From assembly GCA_021234155.1 (NCBI GenBank), contig JAJEKV010000003.1, forward strand, positions 24,772,874 through 24,836,873: a DNA stretch of 64,000 bases, read 5' to 3'. Under the pieces are notes generated by a model, which saw nothing but the letters and a program-made list of their open reading frames with translations, was not told the origin of the DNA and did no database searches. The translations under genes and the position numbers were made by a program. Positions 12,095 through 24,262 of this stretch are shown one piece after another. The DNA comes from Isoetes taiwanensis (lineage: Eukaryota > Streptophyta > Lycopodiopsida > Isoetales > Isoetaceae). Numbering within the stretch: the first letter of the stretch is position 1; each line of letters starts with the position of its first letter.

Positions 12095-12565
12095 TTTTTT
12101 TTTTCAAGATGGATCACACCAAGCGAATAATACATATGCAAAAAAAAGGGACACACTAAATTCGCATGGTGTGATCCACTTTCTTATTTGTTGTCAAATT
12201 AAAATTAAACACAAGTATCTAAAATGCTTTACCACTCTTAAGTACATAAGTCATTATCCCTTTTCAAAGAGCATATTATTTTTCAAGAAGGATCACACCA
12301 AGCGAATAGTACATATGCAACAAAAATGGAACACACTAAATTCGCATCGTGTGATCCACTTTCTTATTTATTGTCAAATTAAAATTAAACACACGTACCC
12401 CTTCTCATTTAATGCTTTACCACCCATAAGTGCATAAAGTTATTAGTCCTTTTCAAAGAGCATATCTTTTTTTAAGAAGGATCACATCAAGCATCCCATT
12501 TCATCTAAAATACTTTACCAACTCTAGTAGTACATAAAGTTATTAGTCTTTTTTCAAAAAGCAAA
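12095..12565. repeat. tandem array of about 190-bp hairpin units
   Basis: Two full copies and one partial copy of a unit of about 190 bp. In the first two, GGATCACACCAAGCGAAT faces ATTCGCATGGTGTGATCC (12111-12177) or its near copy (12291-12357), giving two 18-base arms around a short AT-rich loop. The rest of each unit (TTATTTGTTGTCAAATTAA, TGCTTTACCAC, TTCAAAGAGCATAT) is also shared. The third unit, near 12478, keeps only the left arm. Confidence 0.75.
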
Positions 12566-12887
12566 CACTTTATCAATAAATGAGCTGAGTACTATATATA
12601 ATTAATTAGCCAATTCAAAGAGGACGTTGTTCTGATTCCTAATCCAGAACTCCTGAGCATATTCCAGGGAGGTTATCCAGTTGGGCTAACAAACTCTCAG
12701 AATTGGGAAGAACCAGAGATCTTATTTGCAGTGTTCGCGCGTCTGAGCCCACTTGTCTGCAGTGTTCGCGAGTCTGAGCCCAGTTGAGTGGTGAATTTGT
12801 GCCAAGAATTGGCTGTACGAGATTTCTTGAAGATGCTTGTATTTTCACTTTGTTGAATTTGCAGAAAGACAGATGATTCATAACAAT

Positions 12888-12899
12888 TGGTATCAGAGA
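12888..12899 (+). other. possible primer-binding site
   Basis: TGGTATCAGAGA, two bases after a sequence ending ATAACA. It differs from the tRNA-Met motif at the last base. Confidence 0.55.
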
Positions 12900-14002
12900 C
12901 GTATTTCTTTTATTGGAGCTTGTGGGCAATGTTTCTAGATCTTTGTTTTAGATAAGAGAAAAGCCATCCAATATGTCTAATCCTTGATATTGTCAAATAA
13001 CAAGTTAATAGTAAACCTTAACCTTTATTTAAAAGAAAAAAGACAAAAAATGTGTTGATATCTATAAATAGAAGAACGAGTTTGAGAGCTGATATCTCTG
13101 CGAGCACGACTTAGAATTGGACGATTTTTACCTTGTTCAAAAGCTTCCAAAGTCTAATTTTCAATTGGGCTTGTTCATCCATAGATTCCTTATGGTTTGG
13201 GAGTTATGACCAGAAAGGTGCATAGGGATCTAAGATGATTGCACAACTAGTTATGCTTCTTTCTATGTTTAAAGATGAGACTTACTCAAGATTCTAATCA
13301 CTAAATGGGTAAAATCTTGTGACAATGGACTTGTGAAGGAAATTAAGGGTAGTTAATAGCCCAAGTTAAAGAAATCAAAGGTAGTAGTGGCCCATTGAAC
13401 CGAAACTTTGCTTGACCTAGGCATTTGATCTAGGAGCAAATAACACATTAATCCTACCCTGGCCCATCTGTTTGATAATAGCTTTGCTTAGATGGTCATT
13501 GGATTGCCTTATGCTAGAAGTAGCGGAGTAACAAATTTGAATGCAGAATTTGGCACAGATTAGCAAACATTATTAGCCATAGGATTTGGTTGGGTTTGCT
13601 AGTTTTGTAGTTATTTGATGAGCTGTTGTAGGACAAGGAGACTGTTTTACAGGAAATTAGTTTGGAAAGTATCATTACCTCTAACACACAGGGAGCAACC
13701 TAAGGTTTTAGGTTTGCAATTTATAAGGTAAAGGGGTATTTAAGAAACATGGAATGTGTATGTGTATGTGTATATATATGAGTGGTGGAGTGATTGAGCA
13801 TTGTATTCATTTGATTTGAGTTAATGGCACAATTTGTTTTCAATCAAATGTTGCTCTTGAGTAAGAAGGAGGTAACTGTGACTGCAGCACAGAAGCCAGA
13901 TCCTTAAGAGTTTTATAGGCAAATGGTAAGGTTACCAGCCTAAGGAAATCCTTTCAAAGTAGAAATTCAGCTGACTAGCTTTGGGTAAAGGAGGCTCTTC
14001 CT
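12900..14002. other. interior of the possible non-coding LTR element
   Basis: No gag or pol motif in six frames. The sequence has no obvious gene. Confidence 0.45.
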
Positions 14003-14160
14003 ACAAGGCAGATCAAGTACAATCAGTCTTGAGATGGGAAGGAGGAACTTATTTCCGCAAGACAGATGATTGAGCACGATCAGTCTTGAGATGGAAAGGA
14101 ATTATTATCGCAAGGCAAATGATCGAGGACGAACAACCTTGAGATAGAAAGGAATTGTTA
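14003..14160. repeat. three imperfect 53-bp tandem repeats next to an LTR
   Basis: Units start at about 14003, 14057 and 14110. Each has a GCAAGGCAGAT-like start, then a C(A/C)ATCAGTCTTGAGAT-like core and GAAAGGA at the end. The third runs straight into the TGTTATGACAC LTR start at 14156, so its purine-rich end would be the polypurine tract of that element. Confidence 0.65.
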
Positions 14161-14336
14161 TGACACAAGCTCGGGGGTGTGGCTCAGAGGACTTGCAGAA
14201 GAAACACAGATGAAATAGGTGGTGCATTTGTGCTAGGATCTTCTATTTTGTGCCAAGGATTGGCTGTAAGAGATTTCTTGAAGATGTTTATGTTTTCACT
14301 TTGCTGAATTTGCAGGAAGACAGATGATTCATAACC

Positions 14337-14997
14337 CCCCTATGCCAAGCACTGAAGGCGAGTATCATTTGTGTTTGAACTATAATCCTCAATTATATTT
14401 AGAGTATAAGATTATAAGGAAATATTCATGTCTAAGGTCTTTTAGGGTTAGGTCCAAGACGTTAAATATCTTTGAGGCAGACATAGCCCCCATTATAATT
14501 AGCTTGTCAAGCATCTTCGTGCCTATAGTGGTATAGTCATACTTTTTCTTAGCAATCCAACTGCATAGCACATGAAGGAACAAACACTAATGGGCGTCAA
14601 GAGAGGGTTATCTAGGGGAAGGTTCTCAAGGCACTAAGTGGGCGCTGATAGTTCTTGATCACCTAAGGGTAAGATCACTGTTATTGGGGTTTCTCACAAT
14701 TGGATAAGAACTGAGTAGGTAGGCAATGACATATATAAAAACAAAATGACAAGTGCTATATATTTATATTTTATATTATAACATGGCATTCAAGCTCACA
14801 TGGATGATTGTATACAGTCACACCAGGACACATGCATATTATTCGGATGGCAGCTCGGTAAGATGCTTGTAACTATCTGACATGGACAACAGCTCATGTA
14901 CGTCATGAGATGATTCACTCAAGATGCACATTGCCATTCTATTTGCTTGTTCACGAGCATTAGCTGCAGTATAACAGAGCTTATCTCAATGTACACG
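14337..14997. other. no recognisable feature
   Basis: No coding or repeat signal, apart from a 15-base word at 14945-14959 whose reverse complement lies just outside the far end of element A (49986-50000). Confidence 0.5.
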
Positions 14998-16478
14998 TGA
15001 CGTCCTCTACTTCGTCTATGATGCTCCCATCGTATTAGAAGGTGGAGTTCATTCCCCTAGCAGCCAACCTGGCAGAGACCGTCCACCTGACACCAATCCT
15101 TTAGCAAGGGATCGATGAGGAAGAATGGACGGGTCATTTGTCCCATCTTCCCTCGGGATTGTCCTAGCTGCGGAAGCGTAAATAAACGTAAGCACATGAC
15201 ATCAAATACAAATAGAGCCATCTCGAAGGGTGGTACCATAGCATCCATGTATAAGCATATCAACAACATCAACATCAAATGGGAGATCCTACCCAAGGCT
15301 CAGACTCCAGGGGTATGGACTGACGGCTTGGGTCTCCAGAGGCCATTACAGACAGAATTCATGAGAGTGGATTGGGTTGGCATAGGAACATGGCTGTTGG
15401 GAAGTCCACTCCACACTTTGCAGAATAGGTTGAAGAGTCTTGGGACTGGACCGTAGCCTGCCGGGTGCGTAGCCAAGAGGGCTACTACTGGGTTTCATCT
15501 CCCCAGCCCCGATGAGGCAGGAAGGGGATCACCCCTCCAGAGGCACGCATGTCTATCACAGGCGGCTAGAGGGCTACTGCCCGTCTATGACTTGAACCTC
15601 ATTGAAGGCGACACATCACCCAAGAGGTGTAGAGCTCATGCCTTGCCCACACGTAGTGGTAAGCCATGAAGCCTAGCCCTCTAAGATCTCTGATAGGCTT
15701 TATACACCAGAGGGATCAGTCTGTAATGGGACAAGTCCTCCTTATTCCACCGGTCTAGCCCCGCCACTCACAACCAGGCTGGCTCTCCGCATTAATTGGA
15801 AATTAATGAGGCTATCTAGATATATCTACTACTGAAGCTTTCAGGGTCTCTACCCCCCTTTCCAATATACAGGAGTGCACATAGAATAGAACATCATCAT
15901 CAAAAAACTAAAATATAGAATAATATCTAATCTATCTACCTAAACATACATGGTTAGGTTCCTTAGTTAAGGCTTGTGATCTCTGGATCTATAAGGCCGC
16001 TAAGGTTGATCTAACATGTTATCCCAGCTCATTGCCGCACTAAAAGTTGGCATTGCACAACAGAATCACTGGTTACCTGATCCCTGGCTTGCTCCTGCTC
16101 CTCGAATCGCGTCCTTGCCTTCGCTTGGGTTGAAGGCAGCTGATCCTGGAAGATCTGTTGTGCAAAGGCAGCTTAGCGGTGTTTGGCAATGCGGACTAGC
16201 AGCTTGGCTTGGCTGAAATGGCTCGAGGAAGCCGAAATGCGAAAATGGAAAAGGTTTGGGGTTTCCCTCTTTGTTCCTTTTACATGACCTTTTAAAAGGC
16301 ACAGGGGTTTTGCCATGAGGCAAAGGGGTTTAATTGCATTTGTTTATAGACATGTGCAACATACGAGGTTGCCCCTTAGATGCAACCCTTTATGGTTCTT
16401 AAGTACATATCAAGGTGACATGTACGCATGGCGTGGCAGTATAATATATGTATTCGGACTGTATATTATGCTGAAACA
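14998..16478 (-). repeat. Element A 3' LTR
   Basis: About 1.48 kb matching 48467-49966 along its length. It begins (plus strand) TGACGTCC and ends TGCTGAAACA, so on the minus strand it starts TGTTTCAGC and ends GGACGTCA. A frame of about 113 codons on the plus strand is conserved in both LTRs, but it is antisense to the element and has no recognisable domain. Confidence 0.88.
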
Positions 16479-16497
16479 TCACAATCTCCCCACCTTG
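16479..16497 (-). other. polypurine tract of element A
   Basis: The minus strand reads AAGGTGGGGAGATTG followed by TGA and the LTR start. Such a tract primes second-strand synthesis and fixes the inner end of the LTR. Confidence 0.7.
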
Positions 16498-17065
16498 AAT
16501 TGATGATGTCCTCAGCATCACGTGTCTCCCCTCCTTGGAAACCTGCATGATCCCCGTAACACCTTCCATGCATGTAATTTTTATAACAATTACCCCAAGG
16601 TAATATTTAAGTTTAAATTTTTTATAATCACATCACTTGTTCCATAACATACTATAGTAAGGTGATATCTCAACCCTTACATTATCATTTAATATTCACA
16701 AAAGTTTATAATTTGCACAATTATCATTAACAGAGTTTTCAAAATTCTATAATTTAAGGTCCATTTGGTCTCCTTGCAACGCATTATGGCATAACATGTG
16801 TTGCACGTCTCCACATTGCGACCCTCCTGCCGCTGGATACTCCTATTGGCCTGCAGGTCCAACACGACGTTAGTACACATTTATTTATTATAAAGTTGGT
16901 TATTAGGGAACCACCCATTTAATTACACTTAATTAACTATATGGATGCAAGACTAATCTCTCCCGACATAGGAAGATGATATTTCTTCCATCTTGGCCGT
17001 GGAGACAGTGCCCTATCATGCCTAAGATGATCACTCATGCCTACACCTTTCGTCGCCCTTGGCGT

Positions 17066-17576
17066 CAGGGAAAAAATTAAGGAACTTTTATATTCAAAGT
17101 GGTGAAATAGACTTGGCTAAAGTATGCTAAAAGTTGAGGTGAAAGCTTCTAATGTTTAGCTAAACTTTCTAAATTTTGCCACCTGTACTTTCTTACGTTT
17201 GGCTAAACTTTTATCTAAAAAAAAAAAAAACTTCTATCTTTGACTATTTTGCACTAATTCAAGTCCTAAATATTAACTGACCTAAGTATTCAAGACCTAA
17301 ATATTAACTAATTCAGGGCTATAGGATAATTTGGCTATAAATTACACTAAAATTTGACGTAAAAGCTTCTAAATTTTGGCTAAACTTTCCAAATTATGGA
17401 AGTTACACTTTCTTGCGATTAGCTAAAATCAGACGAAATGGAGGTGGGGCGTGAAATAGACTTGGCTAAAATTTTATTTTTTTTAGCCCAAAAAGGGCCA
17501 TAGTTTAGCTAATTTAATTCCAAACAAGGCCAAAATTTCGCCATTTAGCTAAGTTTAGCCACTATTATTTTCCATG
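17066..17576. mobile_element. hAT-type MITE (non-autonomous)
   Basis: A 511-bp non-coding element with inverted ends CAGGGAAAA and TTTTCCATG (one mismatch). It is flanked by a perfect 8-bp target duplication CTTGGCGT (17058-17065 and 17577-17584). Eight-base duplications and CAGGG ends are typical of hAT elements. The interior is AT-rich and repeats TTAGCTAA and GGCTAAA words, which may be subterminal transposase sites. It is inserted between the chromodomain and the 3' LTR of element A. Confidence 0.85.
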
Positions 17577-17739
17577 CTTGGCGTGGAGGATGGCGTCCTC
17601 CCCGTAGTAGGCATTGACTACAGGTGCTTTCCTATCAATGCATGAGCTAAATGACCTCTTATCTCTCAATTTCGTTTACTTCCGTGGCGACGGGAATAGA
17701 CTTCTTAATCTACCTAACATTCATCTATCAGTTCGGTGT

Positions 17740-19526
17740 CAACTACTTCGGTGACGAGTCAACCCTTGCATTGCTCCATGAATTGGGGACACTGCTTCGC
17801 CAAATCTAATTGTAGTACCCACGTAGCGTTTTCCATAGACAAGTGCGTCCATTTTACTAGGTATTGGAGAAATTGGGATCTTCTTGTTTTCTTGTGGGGC
17901 CTGTCAAGAAGAACCTCTGCGACGATTTGAGTTGGTCGTCCATCATTTCCAGTAACTCTGTTGTCTCCAATACTTCCTCTGGATTAGGAGCGTGCCTCTT
18001 TAGGTGACTTACATGGAAGACCTATGGATTTTGAGATGTGCTGGTAGATCCAACTTGTAGGATTGATGACCTACTCTTTTGGTTATCCTGAACGGCCTAG
18101 CCCATCTTGAAGTAAGCTTCTTGCAATTGCCGATGCAGAGCTTCGCTTGTTTGACTTTGATCTTCAACCACACATTGTCCCCTACTTGGAACTCTCTTAC
18201 TGTTCTGTGCTTATCGGCTATACTCTTCTGCAGGCTTCTTACTGCTAGAAGATGTCCTTTCACTTGTTCCACCAATTGTTGCATGTCGGCTAGCATCTGC
18301 TGGGATACTTCCACCTTGGACACGGGATTGTGCCAAGTGTCTGGGGTCAAGCATTGGTAGCCGTAGTTGATCATGAACGACAACATTTGAGATGATTCCT
18401 GCTTAAGTGAATGTCATCTCACTTTGATTGCTTGTTCCAGACGTAATTCCTCAACATAGCTTCAAGTATCCGATTCGTACACTCCGTTTGCCCATCTGTC
18501 TGAGGATGATATGTCGTGCTCATCGACAGCTTCGTCTGGATGGTGGTGAAGAGATCTTGCCAAAATGCACACATGAACTTCGAATCCCTATCAGGGATTA
18601 TCTCCCTTGGCATCCCATGGAGTTGAAAGATTTCTTTTGTGAACAACACGGCAGTATCCAACGTCATATCCGTGGTCCTGCATGGCACAAAATGCGCAAT
18701 TTTTGACTTGTCGACAACTACCATTAAGGCATCCTTGTCCCTTATGGTTCTTGGGAGCCCTGTTATGAAGTCCATGCTTATTACTTTCCATTTGGCATTC
18801 GGCACTGGCAAAGGCTCCAACACTCCTGGAATTTGAAGTTGCTTTGCCTTCCTCAGCTGACATAGCTGACATTCTCGAATGTACTTGGCTATCTGCTTCT
18901 TCATGCCAGGCCAATAGTAGCTACTTCTTATTTTGAAGTAGATTTTTATGAAAAACCTGCATGGCTGACTATTGGGCTATTGTGCATGTCATGGAGTATT
19001 AACTTCCTGATTTCGGATGACTCTGGTACGCTCAATATGTTCTTATGGTACAATAGGTTACCTTCCTTCTTAAAATGCTTGAAGGTTTCCCTTTCTTTGT
19101 CTGTTCTTGCCTCCTTAGAAAGGCTTGCCCATGCTTCCTTGAAGTCTTGGTCCGTTGGCAACATTTCTTCTATCTTCTTGCCAAACTCACTGGTGAGTGT
19201 TGATATGGCATTGCAATGGACTCTCATCTCAAGAGGTGCCTTGAGAGCACATTCGCAACCACATTGAGCTTGCCTGGCTTGTACACGGTGATGAAATCGT
19301 ACTCCTCTAGGAACTCCATCCATCTCCTTTGTCTCAAGTTGAGATGTGGTTGGGTGAAGATATACTGTAGACTTTGATGGTCTATATATAATTGGAACTT
19401 CCTTCTCAATAGATAATGCCTCCATATTCTCAATGCTCGCACTACTACTGTCAACTCCTGGTTGTGGCTTGGGTAATGCGTTTTGGTGTTATTCATCTTC
19501 CTTGAATCATACGCTACCACACTCTC
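17740..19526 (-). pseudogene. Element A RNase H end, integrase and chromodomain
   Basis: From right to left: the second half of RNase H (YDSRKMNNTKTHYPSHNQEL, IDHQSLQYIF), a zinc domain ending HDMHNSPIVSHAGF, and the integrase core with D in SMDFITGLP, D in PDRDSKFM and E in QTECTNRIL (DDE). The integrase C-terminus follows (FQVGDNVWLKIK). At 17770-17945, in another frame, are VAEVLLDRPHKK, YLVKW and MENATW, the signature of a chromodomain. In chromoviruses this domain binds modified histone H3 and targets integration. At least two frameshifts and several stops are present. The right end is the junction with element B, which cuts RNase H in two. Confidence 0.88.
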
Positions 19527-21470
19527 TGTTGCCCCCAAAAGGGCAACATACTAATTGTTGGATCATGTACTTAGGTCAAGCTATTTTTGGAGAGATCAAA
19601 TCAAAAGAACTTGGTAGTCAACATTGATGTGAAGGTCAAGCAACATTTATCTTCAAGGATCTACACCAATACTCAAGGTCAACTCCCATGAAAGGTATTC
19701 TATTTGAGGTCAAAGCTAGTCAAAAGAGGTGCTGGGTTAAAAAAGATTGGAAGATGTTTTTTTGAAGATTGGAATTTAGAGTTTGGAAGATCCCATGGTA
19801 TTTGGTTCCATCCCTTAACCATTTTTTTGCCTACCCCCCATACCTTATTCTCACCTTCCTTTTTGAATTTCCCCTAGCCATTTTCCCTCACATTTATATT
19901 CTTCCTTGCTCACCTTTTGCAAATCATATTTTGCCATGCCTAAAGTCCTTCCTTAACACATTTTATTTCCCCCATGGGGTGTCCTACCCATTTCATGTCT
20001 CTTTGCCTTATTTTCATTTCCCATATTACACCTTTGCCAAATACCCTTAGCCTAATTCTTTTTTACAAGCTCTTGTACCTCCTTGTTTCTTTACCATTGT
20101 GCCTTAAGTACCCATGCCACTCAAATACTCCCCATGGAATATTCCATTTATGGTACCTATCTAGAATATTCCCAAAGAAATTAGGGTTACCATAGACCCA
20201 AATGAGTAGAAACTCATAATTATTTTTTGGGTATCTTTGGAACCATGGCCTATCTTCCCAAAATTGATAAATACAGCATATTCTTGGTTTATACCCCAAG
20301 AAATACAGCCATCGTATTGCGGAACTCCCGGAAAAATACCTTCGAAGAACCCTAATTATGGAAACCTGCACGAATCACGCCGGAATGGAATCATTGAGCT
20401 CTGAAACCTATCTATTTCTATATTTCCCGTCCTTAAGCATCTTATCAAGCCTAAATTTAAGTCCTAATATGCTGGAACCGTTAAACCAAAAACATATATA
20501 CTAGGAAACAATGACAAAAGATTTTTGAAGGCCCAGACGCATCAAACCTCGACATTGATACATGCTGACCATGATCTGAAGACGTTCATGAAGTATCTGA
20601 GTGTTCCACAGTTCGATTTGAGAAAATTGGACTGATATTCTTGATTTGATACTATTTGTCGACTTTCTAAGCTATCTTGATGATTGATCTATGATCCTGA
20701 GACTCTGATTTACCTTATGTTACCTTCATATCAATGAAAATTGACTGCCAAGTATTTAAAAAGTTGATTGTCATGATCCTTTAGTATTTTTGCATCACAA
20801 ACATTTCTACAGCAAAGAATTCCTTCATTTTTCTCTGCATATGACCATCTGCACTTCATCTCCCACCTTATTTGCACTTGTGGGCACAAAAATTTCGAAA
20901 TAAGCCCATTCCAAACTCAAATTACCATTTTTTGCATTCTGTCTGATACAAGTTTAGACTGATATTCGCAAAACAGTGCCAAAAAAATAGTTTTAGTGAT
21001 CCAAATCATGATTTGATGGCATGCCCCTCACCTTTGAGACCTATGTTGCATCCTAGTTTTGGAATTTCTCCAAAATTCAATCTACAACTCAAGTTACAAA
21101 ACTCTGAGCTCTGTTTGTAGTTTTGACTGGTATTGACCAAAATTTGACCCAACTTTGAGATCGAATATCTTACAAATTAAAACTCAGACTTGGTCAAGAT
21201 TTTTACCCTTGCTTGCCTACAACTTTTCTGAACAAGTCACAGTCATTTGACCTTGGAATTCAATCTGCCTATGAGATCTGCATCGATTTGAGTAAGAGAT
21301 CCATATTCTAGAATTGGGAAAGGTATGAGAACTCTGTAACTGAGTTTCTTCTTTCAGAAATTCTTGTGTAGATTGATCACCTTAAGTGATCTGGAGGTTC
21401 TAACCCAACTTGAGTGAAAACTCAAGTTGGCTCTTTGTGTTTGACTCTCTAGCGAGGTTGGGGGTCAACA
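19527..21470 (+). repeat. Element B 5' LTR
   Basis: 1944 bp, from TGTTGCCCCC to GGGGTCAACA. It aligns with the three pieces of the 3' LTR (33250-33550, 37755-37870, 40105-41607, together about 1.92 kb). The main length difference is a stretch near 20275-20320 that is missing from the 3' copy. Confidence 0.93.
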
Positions 21471-21473
21471 TCT

Positions 21474-21491
21474 TGGAGGTTCTACCGAGAT
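21474..21491 (+). other. primer-binding site, probably tRNA-Gln
   Basis: TGGAGGTTCTACCGAGAT, three bases after the LTR. Its complement would be a tRNA 3' end reading ...GGTAGAACCTCCA. That fits plant tRNA-Gln, whose acceptor stem begins GGTTCTA. The assignment is from memory of the tRNA. Confidence 0.65.
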
Positions 21492-21511
21492 CTTCCTGGA
21501 TTTCAGAACTC

Positions 21512-22360
21512 ATGGCTCCAAAACAAAAATTTCCAGTAGAACAAGAGCCATTAGAAGATATTGATGCATCAGATCATTGCAGAGAAAGGCCATTGAATTC
21601 AAGTTTTTCAACTAGCCTGCTTCAAAACATGCCTTACCAATTTGAGTTGAATGTCCCTGTTCCTTTGCCTACTTTTGATTCCAGTATGAGTGCTAACAAC
21701 TTCTTGAGAATATTTGAAGATTATTACAGGGATTATGGCTTCAAGAAGGGCTGCAAGCTCTCAGAGTTCGAAAAATGTTTCAAAGAAGAAAGTGAAGCTG
21801 GTGCTTGGTTAACTTATGAAAAGTTAATGGGTACCACTTCATGGGATGAACTTGTCAAGAAGTTCCTGGATAGATTTGGTAAGTTAGCTGCCCCAAAAGA
21901 TTTGGTTAATGAATTGCAAGGTTTCTCTATACATGCAGGAGAGAGTGTGAATCAGTACAAGGAGAGGTTTAGTACATTTATGAGCAGGTGTCAAAGAGCA
22001 CAAGTCACCATCCCAACTCTGTTTTTAGTTACTGCTTTTATTAATGGTCTGGAAAGGAGACCAGATATCCAAAGGAAGTTGCTCAAGATCCAAGCTGCTG
22101 AAGGATTTGATTCTATATACAAAGTCTTTGCCAAAACCACTGATTTAACTCAGGCGCTCTCTACTTTGCCTGACAAGCACTATGTTCCTCACCATAACCA
22201 TGACCCGTTTTACCCTGATGCTACTGATGCACATTATGATCATCACCCTTCTATTCGGTTTATGCCATCTGAGAAAGAAAAGAAGAAATCTAAAGATGAG
22301 GAAGCAAGTTCTCGGGTTGCAGAGGTGAAGTCGATCTATCTAAAGTTCTTGAAGCTCTAG
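21512..22360 (+). pseudogene. Element B gag (capsid part)
   Basis: About 280 codons from ATG (MAPKQKFPVEQE). The capsid region has AGAWLTYEKLMGTTSWDEL, FLDRFGK and LQGFSIHAGESVNQYKERF, matching the retrotransposon gag family (W....F...F.......L..L.Q...E....Y...F). It would form the virus-like particle. The frame ends at 22360 in a lysine-rich segment, and the zinc-knuckle part continues in another frame. The open frame extends upstream into the LTR, but this ATG is the first after the priming site. Confidence 0.85.
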
Positions 22361-22381
22361 CGTAAATAACCAAACAATTGG

Positions 22382-23200
22382 TTGAACTCAAGGCTGCAAG
22401 AAAGAAGTAAAACTTACCCTGAATGTATTCATTGCAATAGGAATTCTCACCCATCAGAAATTTGCTATTGGCAAGTGTGCCCCAAATGTAATAGAAAAGG
22501 CCACTTTGGAAAGGAATGTCTGTTTGTTCTTTTTGTAAAGAGGTTGGCCATCTTGATGCTAGGTGTCTTTGTTAAGGAATATTTTGCTAAGCAGGAAAAA
22601 AGAGAAGAGACCGAGCCTAAACCCCCGTGAGATTTGCTGAACCAAGCACCTCTATAAGATTTATTCAAGCTCTGAGAATCTCCTAAATCTGAAGAAGTTA
22701 TGGTGGTGCAAACTAGAAGCATGAATGAAGCCCAAGTACATCTTTGAACCAAGTAGGCATTCTCATCGCCGGTCTTCACCACTGTAGTGGAATCACCTGC
22801 TCAAATTATAGCCCCACCCCTCAAAAAAAATATGGTAAGAAAGATCAAGACTTTGATGAGGTTGATGTTTTGCTTAAAAATTCCAAGGTGAGTGTGGATC
22901 TTTTTACTTTGTTAAAGATTGCACCTAGCTACAGAAAAAGGGTACTTCAGCAAACTAGTGGTGAGGTATTAAATGCTTGTGTGAATTTTTTTGATGCCAC
23001 TAACCTTGTTCTAGCAATGAATGAAGAAGACCCGGTGCATTCACATGTTCACCACTTTAGGAGGTTATACCTTCTCAAATGTGTTACTTGATGGGGATCT
23101 CCCCTAAATATTATGCCATATCACATTATGAAGAAATGTGGTTTCGAGGTGGACAAGAAAGCTTCTATCTTGTTGAGATCTTTTTTATAATGCTAAGATC
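22382..23200 (+). pseudogene. Element B zinc knuckles and protease remnant
   Basis: 22382-22630 carries two knuckles, CIHCNRNSHPSEIC and CPKCNRKGHFGKEC. A damaged stretch follows. Around 23080-23165 the sequence reads NVLLDGDLP then IMPYHIMKKCGFEV, which resembles the Tat-group protease (normally LVDGGSSVNIMP...). The catalytic aspartate is there, but the following residues are altered and a stop interrupts. The frame changes near 23080. The call for the protease rests on this short match and its position. Confidence 0.6.
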
Positions 23201-23344
23201 ACCCCTATTGGTGTGGTAACTAAAGTGCTGTTAATCTGAGAGGGCATAATCCAGAGTCGCTAACTTTATTGTGGTAGCTTTTTGAAGACATAGGGGATGA
23301 GTCCGATATCTATGATTTACTTTTAGGAAGGAGGTGGTTAGCTT

Positions 23345-24262
23345 GTGGATGCTAGACGATCTCGGTCTCAAGGGAGATGTACCATCTCCAATGGCTCTCA
23401 GACTGCTACAATCTATAATCAAAATGGCTCCTATGGTTCCAGTGAGGAGGTAAACTTTATTAAGGAAATGCTAATTGAAGAACCTTTGGGATTTTACAGA
23501 ATAAAAAATACAAGACCAAGGAAATATGAAATGGTTCCTCTCATCATGGAATGTGCACTCCCCAGCAAACAAGGGCCATCAGGATTCTTATGGTTTGATG
23601 GAGGTATTTCTAAAAACCTAAATATTGCATCATCTACTGCTATTCTGAAAGATTCCTCTCATAAACTTTTAGCTAAAGTAGGGAGAATCTTTCCCAAAAT
23701 TACATCTAATGTAGCAGAATATAAGGCTTTGATTGCAGGTCTTCAGGAAGCCAAAGCTATGGATATTGCCAACATTCACATTTTTGGTGACTCACAATTA
23801 ATTTGTAGACAAGTTTTAGGAGATTACCAAACAAAAAATGCAGATATGGAGCTTTTAAAAAACCAAGTAATGGGAGTGCTTTCGAGTTTTGCTTCATGGG
23901 AGATTACTCACATACCAAGAGAGGAAAATGTGGAAGCTGATACCCTATGCAGGGAAACTCTCATGGCACACCTAACTGAGGGAGCTATTCCAGAGGAAGA
24001 CCTTGATGATAGTGAGATAAAAGCTCTTTGTCCTATTCTAACCATTAATGCATCAGAAGAAAAGGATACTGAAGAAATTACCATTACAAAAAATGGTAAA
24101 ACTAGAACCCTGTTTGTTGGAGATCTAATTGAATACCAAAATAAGGAGAATATACGGATGTGTTTGCTTGGGATTATTCTGAGCTTACTGGTATTAAAGC
24201 TGAGGTATGCCAATTTGAAATCAAGATTAAGGAAGGGTGTAAACCTGTTTTTCAAAAACTGA
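23345..24262 (+). pseudogene. Element B extra RNase H, placed before reverse transcriptase
   Basis: An open frame of 305 codons holding a complete RNase H fold of the archaeal/plant type. The first catalytic D is in FLWFDGGISKN, E in NVAEYKALIAGLQEA, D in HIFGDSQLICRQV, and the last D in REENVEADTL. All four catalytic acids are present. In Tat-group elements such an added RNase H is known; here it lies upstream of reverse transcriptase, between protease and RT. The frame runs on through an acidic linker and shifts into the RT frame near 24155. The first 50 codons are probably not native coding. Confidence 0.85.

Larger units (their letters stand above)
7893..14336 (+). mobile_element. possible non-coding LTR element with a large insert
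   Basis: A repeat starting TGTTATGACACAAGC and ending GATTCATAAC lies at 14156-14336. Its beginning recurs at 7893-7938 (TGTTATAGCACAAGC...GGGTGTGGCTCAGAG) and its end at 12785-12885 (TTGTGCCAAGAATTGGCTG...GATTCATAACA). That second end is followed by a TGGTATCAGAGA priming site. This fits a 5' LTR (7893 to 12885) broken by about 4.8 kb of inserted repeats, a 1.27-kb non-coding interior, and a 3' LTR of about 180 bp. No target duplication was found. The 7893 piece could instead be an unrelated solo copy. Confidence 0.5.

Noticed and set aside
12095-12565. CRISPR-like array
   Set aside because: Units are long, the spacers are copies of each other, and the context is a plant genome; it is a tandem duplication of a hairpin.
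15115-15456. Plus-strand frame of about 113 codons conserved at 48581-48916
   Set aside because: Both copies lie in the two LTRs of element A, so conservation is due to LTR duplication. It is antisense to the element and has no domain.
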